Below, piece by piece: positions 5,887 to 7,415 of a stretch of 7,415 nt of DNA. Below the pieces are notes generated by a model. That model saw only the letters and a program-made list of their open reading frames with translations, made no database searches and was not told the DNA's origin. Source of the DNA: an uncultured Bacteroidaceae bacterium (GTDB lineage: Bacteria; Bacteroidota; Bacteroidia; Bacteroidales; Bacteroidaceae); contig CAJGDP010000052.1 in assembly GCA_904502235.1 (NCBI GenBank), positions 1 through 7,415 on the forward strand, read 5' to 3'. The position numbers and the translations under genes were made by a program. Every line of letters starts with the position of its first letter. Positions within the stretch are counted from its first letter, which is position 1.

Positions 5887-7415
5887 ATGGCTGAAACAAA
5901 ATTTATTTTCGTTACCGGTGGCGTTGCTTCTTCACTCGGAAAGGGTATTATCTCGGCTTCAATAGGTAAGTTGTTGCAGGCTAGAGGATACAAGGTTACA
6001 ATCCAGAAATTCGACCCTTATATCAACGTCTCTCCCGGTACTTTGAATCCCCAGGAACATGGAGAGTGCTACATAACAATCGACGGTCATGAGGCAGATC
6101 TCGACCTCGGTCACTATGAGCGTTTTACCGATATAAAGACAACACGTTGGAACACCTTTACTACAGGTCGTATCTATAGCGAGGTTATTGAAAAGGAGCG
6201 TCGTGGCGAGTATCTTGGAAAGACTGTTCAGGTTATTCCTCACATCACCGATGAAATAAAGCGTAAGATGAAACGCGGCAGCACAAAGGAGAAGTTCGAC
6301 TTTGTGATTACCGAAATCGGTGGTACTGTGGGTGATATTGAAGGCTTGCCATTCCTTGAGGCTATCCGTCAGCTTAAGTGGGAACTTGGTCGCAGAGCAG
6401 TTTGCGTACACCTTACATACGTTCCTTATCTTTCGGCTGCGGGTGAGCTTAAGACAAAGCCGACACAGCACTCTGTTAAGCAGTTGCAGAGCCTTGGCAT
6501 TCAGCCCGACTGTCTTGTACTCCGTGCCGAGCATAAACTCAGCACAGGTCTTTGCAAAAAGGTTGCAAGCTTCTGTAATGTAATGCCCGACTGTGTTGTC
6601 CAGAGCCTTGACGTGCCTTCAATCTATGAGGTGCCTATCAAGATGCAGGAGCAGGGATTGGATGCTGCTATCCTTCGTCTCACTGGCGAGGAGGTTGGCG
6701 AGACTCCCGAGATGAAGCCTTGGCGTTCATTTGTCGAGCGTCGTAACAATGCCAAGAAGGTGGTTAATATCGGTCTTGTCGGTAAATATGACCTTCAGGA
6801 TGCATACAAGAGTATCCATGAGAGCCTTTCACAGTGCGGTACTTACAACGACTGCAAAATAAAGCCTCACTTTATCAATAGTGAGAAAATCACAGAGGAG
6901 AATGTGGCTCAGGCTCTAAAGGGCATGGACGGATATATCATTTGTCCGGGTGTAGGTCCTCGCGGTTTCGAAGGTAAGGTTATTGCTGCAAAATATTGCC
7001 GTGAGAATAATCTTATTACTCTTGGTATCGGCTTGGGTATGCAGGTTATGGCTATCGAGGTTGCACGTAACATCCTTGGTTATGCCGATGCTAGCAGCTA
7101 TGAGATGAATGAGTCTACAACTCACAGAATCGTTGATTTGATGGAGGACCTCAAGAGCGTAGGTAATCCTTTCGGTACAATGCGCCGTGGCGGTTACGAC
7201 ACTGTCATTGCAAAAGACAGCAAGGCATACGCAATCTATGGTGCAGAGAAGGTGACAGAGCGTCACTATCACCGTTTTGAGTTGAACACAGAGTATCGCG
7301 ATGCTCTTGTCGGTGCTGGTTTGGCTTGCACAGGTGTTCATCCTGACAGCGGTCTTGTAGATATCGTTGAGGTTCCTGCTTGCGACTGGTACATGGGTGT
7401 TATCTATGAGCCACA
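5887..7415 (+). CDS. pyrG: CTP synthase, 3' end cut off; glutaminase active site appears lost
   Basis: Makes CTP from UTP, ATP and nitrogen; normally an N-terminal ammonia-dependent synthetase fused to a C-terminal class I glutaminase. 509 full codons are visible of an expected ~535-545; the frame is still open at the window end. The synthetase domain (about 1-270) is well kept: the P-loop region VTGGVASSLGKG (9-20, K19), K41, DLDLGHYERF with the metal-binding Asp (D73), TEIGGTVGDIE with its Glu (E143), and the UTP-site KTKPTQHSVK (189-198). In the glutaminase domain (about 292 on), the nucleophile motif GICLGMQ reads GIGLGMQ, with Gly382 (codon GGC, 7030-7032) for Cys. The family FHPE motif reads Y507-E508-P509 followed by codon CA-, which can only be Gln or His. 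All three catalytic positions are therefore changed, while RGFEG (359-363) is kept. It probably works on free ammonia. S49 and W88 are also unusual. The ATG at 5887 matches the family N-terminus. Confidence 0.95.
   Translation, partial: MAETKFIFVTGGVASSLGKGIISASIGKLLQARGYKVTIQKFDPYINVSPGTLNPQEHGECYITIDGHEADLDLGHYERFTDIKTTRWNTFTTGRIYSEVIEKERRGEYLGKTVQVIPHITDEIKRKMKRGSTKEKFDFVITEIGGTVGDIEGLPFLEAIRQLKWELGRRAVCVHLTYVPYLSAAGELKTKPTQHSVKQLQSLGIQPDCLVLRAEHKLSTGLCKKVASFCNVMPDCVVQSLDVPSIYEVPIKMQEQGLDAAILRLTGEEVGETPEMKPWRSFVERRNNAKKVVNIGLVGKYDLQDAYKSIHESLSQCGTYNDCKIKPHFINSEKITEENVAQALKGMDGYIICPGVGPRGFEGKVIAAKYCRENNLITLGIGLGMQVMAIEVARNILGYADASSYEMNESTTHRIVDLMEDLKSVGNPFGTMRRGGYDTVIAKDSKAYAIYGAEKVTERHYHRFELNTEYRDALVGAGLACTGVHPDSGLVDIVEVPACDWYMGVIYEP

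Noticed and set aside
5959..6534. Minus-strand 191-codon open frame within pyrG
   Set aside because: It lies entirely opposite the conserved synthetase domain of pyrG and its translation shows no recognisable motif.
7021..7415. Explaining the missing pyrG catalytic residues by a frameshift or sequencing error
   Set aside because: The frame stays open with family-like residues through to the window end, and two separate sites more than 370 nt apart are altered, so one error cannot explain them.

Overview
The window looks like an ordinary chromosomal segment of a Bacteroidales bacterium (Bacteroides/Prevotella-like). The proteins read as Bacteroidetes versions of their families. Three intergenic regions carry the Bacteroidetes-type -7 promoter box (TAnnTTTG). 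Start codons are preceded by A/T-rich leaders without clear Shine-Dalgarno sites. All genes lie on the + strand; the genus is inferred and not proven.

Layout. (1) 24-2778: a probable operon of a six-transmembrane voltage-gated-type ion channel with a long cytosolic tail, a compact zinc metallopeptidase 6 nt downstream, and a 99-residue protein built from three copies of a short repeat. (2) 2869-3035: a stand-alone tRNA-Asn(GUU) gene with its own promoter and a strong terminator. (3) 3111-5122: aspS (aspartyl-tRNA synthetase), then a 53-residue basic single-span membrane protein starting 3 nt after the aspS stop, closed by a 13-bp-stem terminator. (4) 5139-5772: a Maf nucleotide pyrophosphatase of the dTTP/UTP (YhdE) type, whose start lies only 16 nt after that terminator. 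(5) 5796-7415: pyrG (CTP synthase), with a good promoter and a leader hairpin, cut off by the window end.

The best lead is pyrG. Its ammonia-dependent synthetase domain is largely intact, but the fused glutaminase domain has Gly where the catalytic Cys belongs, and the FHPE motif holding the catalytic His and Glu reads Y-E-P-(Q/H). All three catalytic positions are therefore changed while the reading frame and fold-level motifs remain. This suggests a CTP synthase that uses free ammonia rather than glutamine. The second lead is the channel: voltage-sensor and S6 motifs are clear, but the selectivity filter is QYVGDPG rather than TVGYGD, and about 320 cytosolic residues are unassigned. Smaller leads are the tandem-repeat small protein, the terminator placed directly before maf, and the pyrG leader hairpin.

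Functionally, the right half is housekeeping: aminoacylation (tRNA-Asn, AspRS), nucleotide-pool cleaning (Maf) and CTP synthesis (PyrG). The left half is a membrane channel/peptidase unit of unknown purpose.
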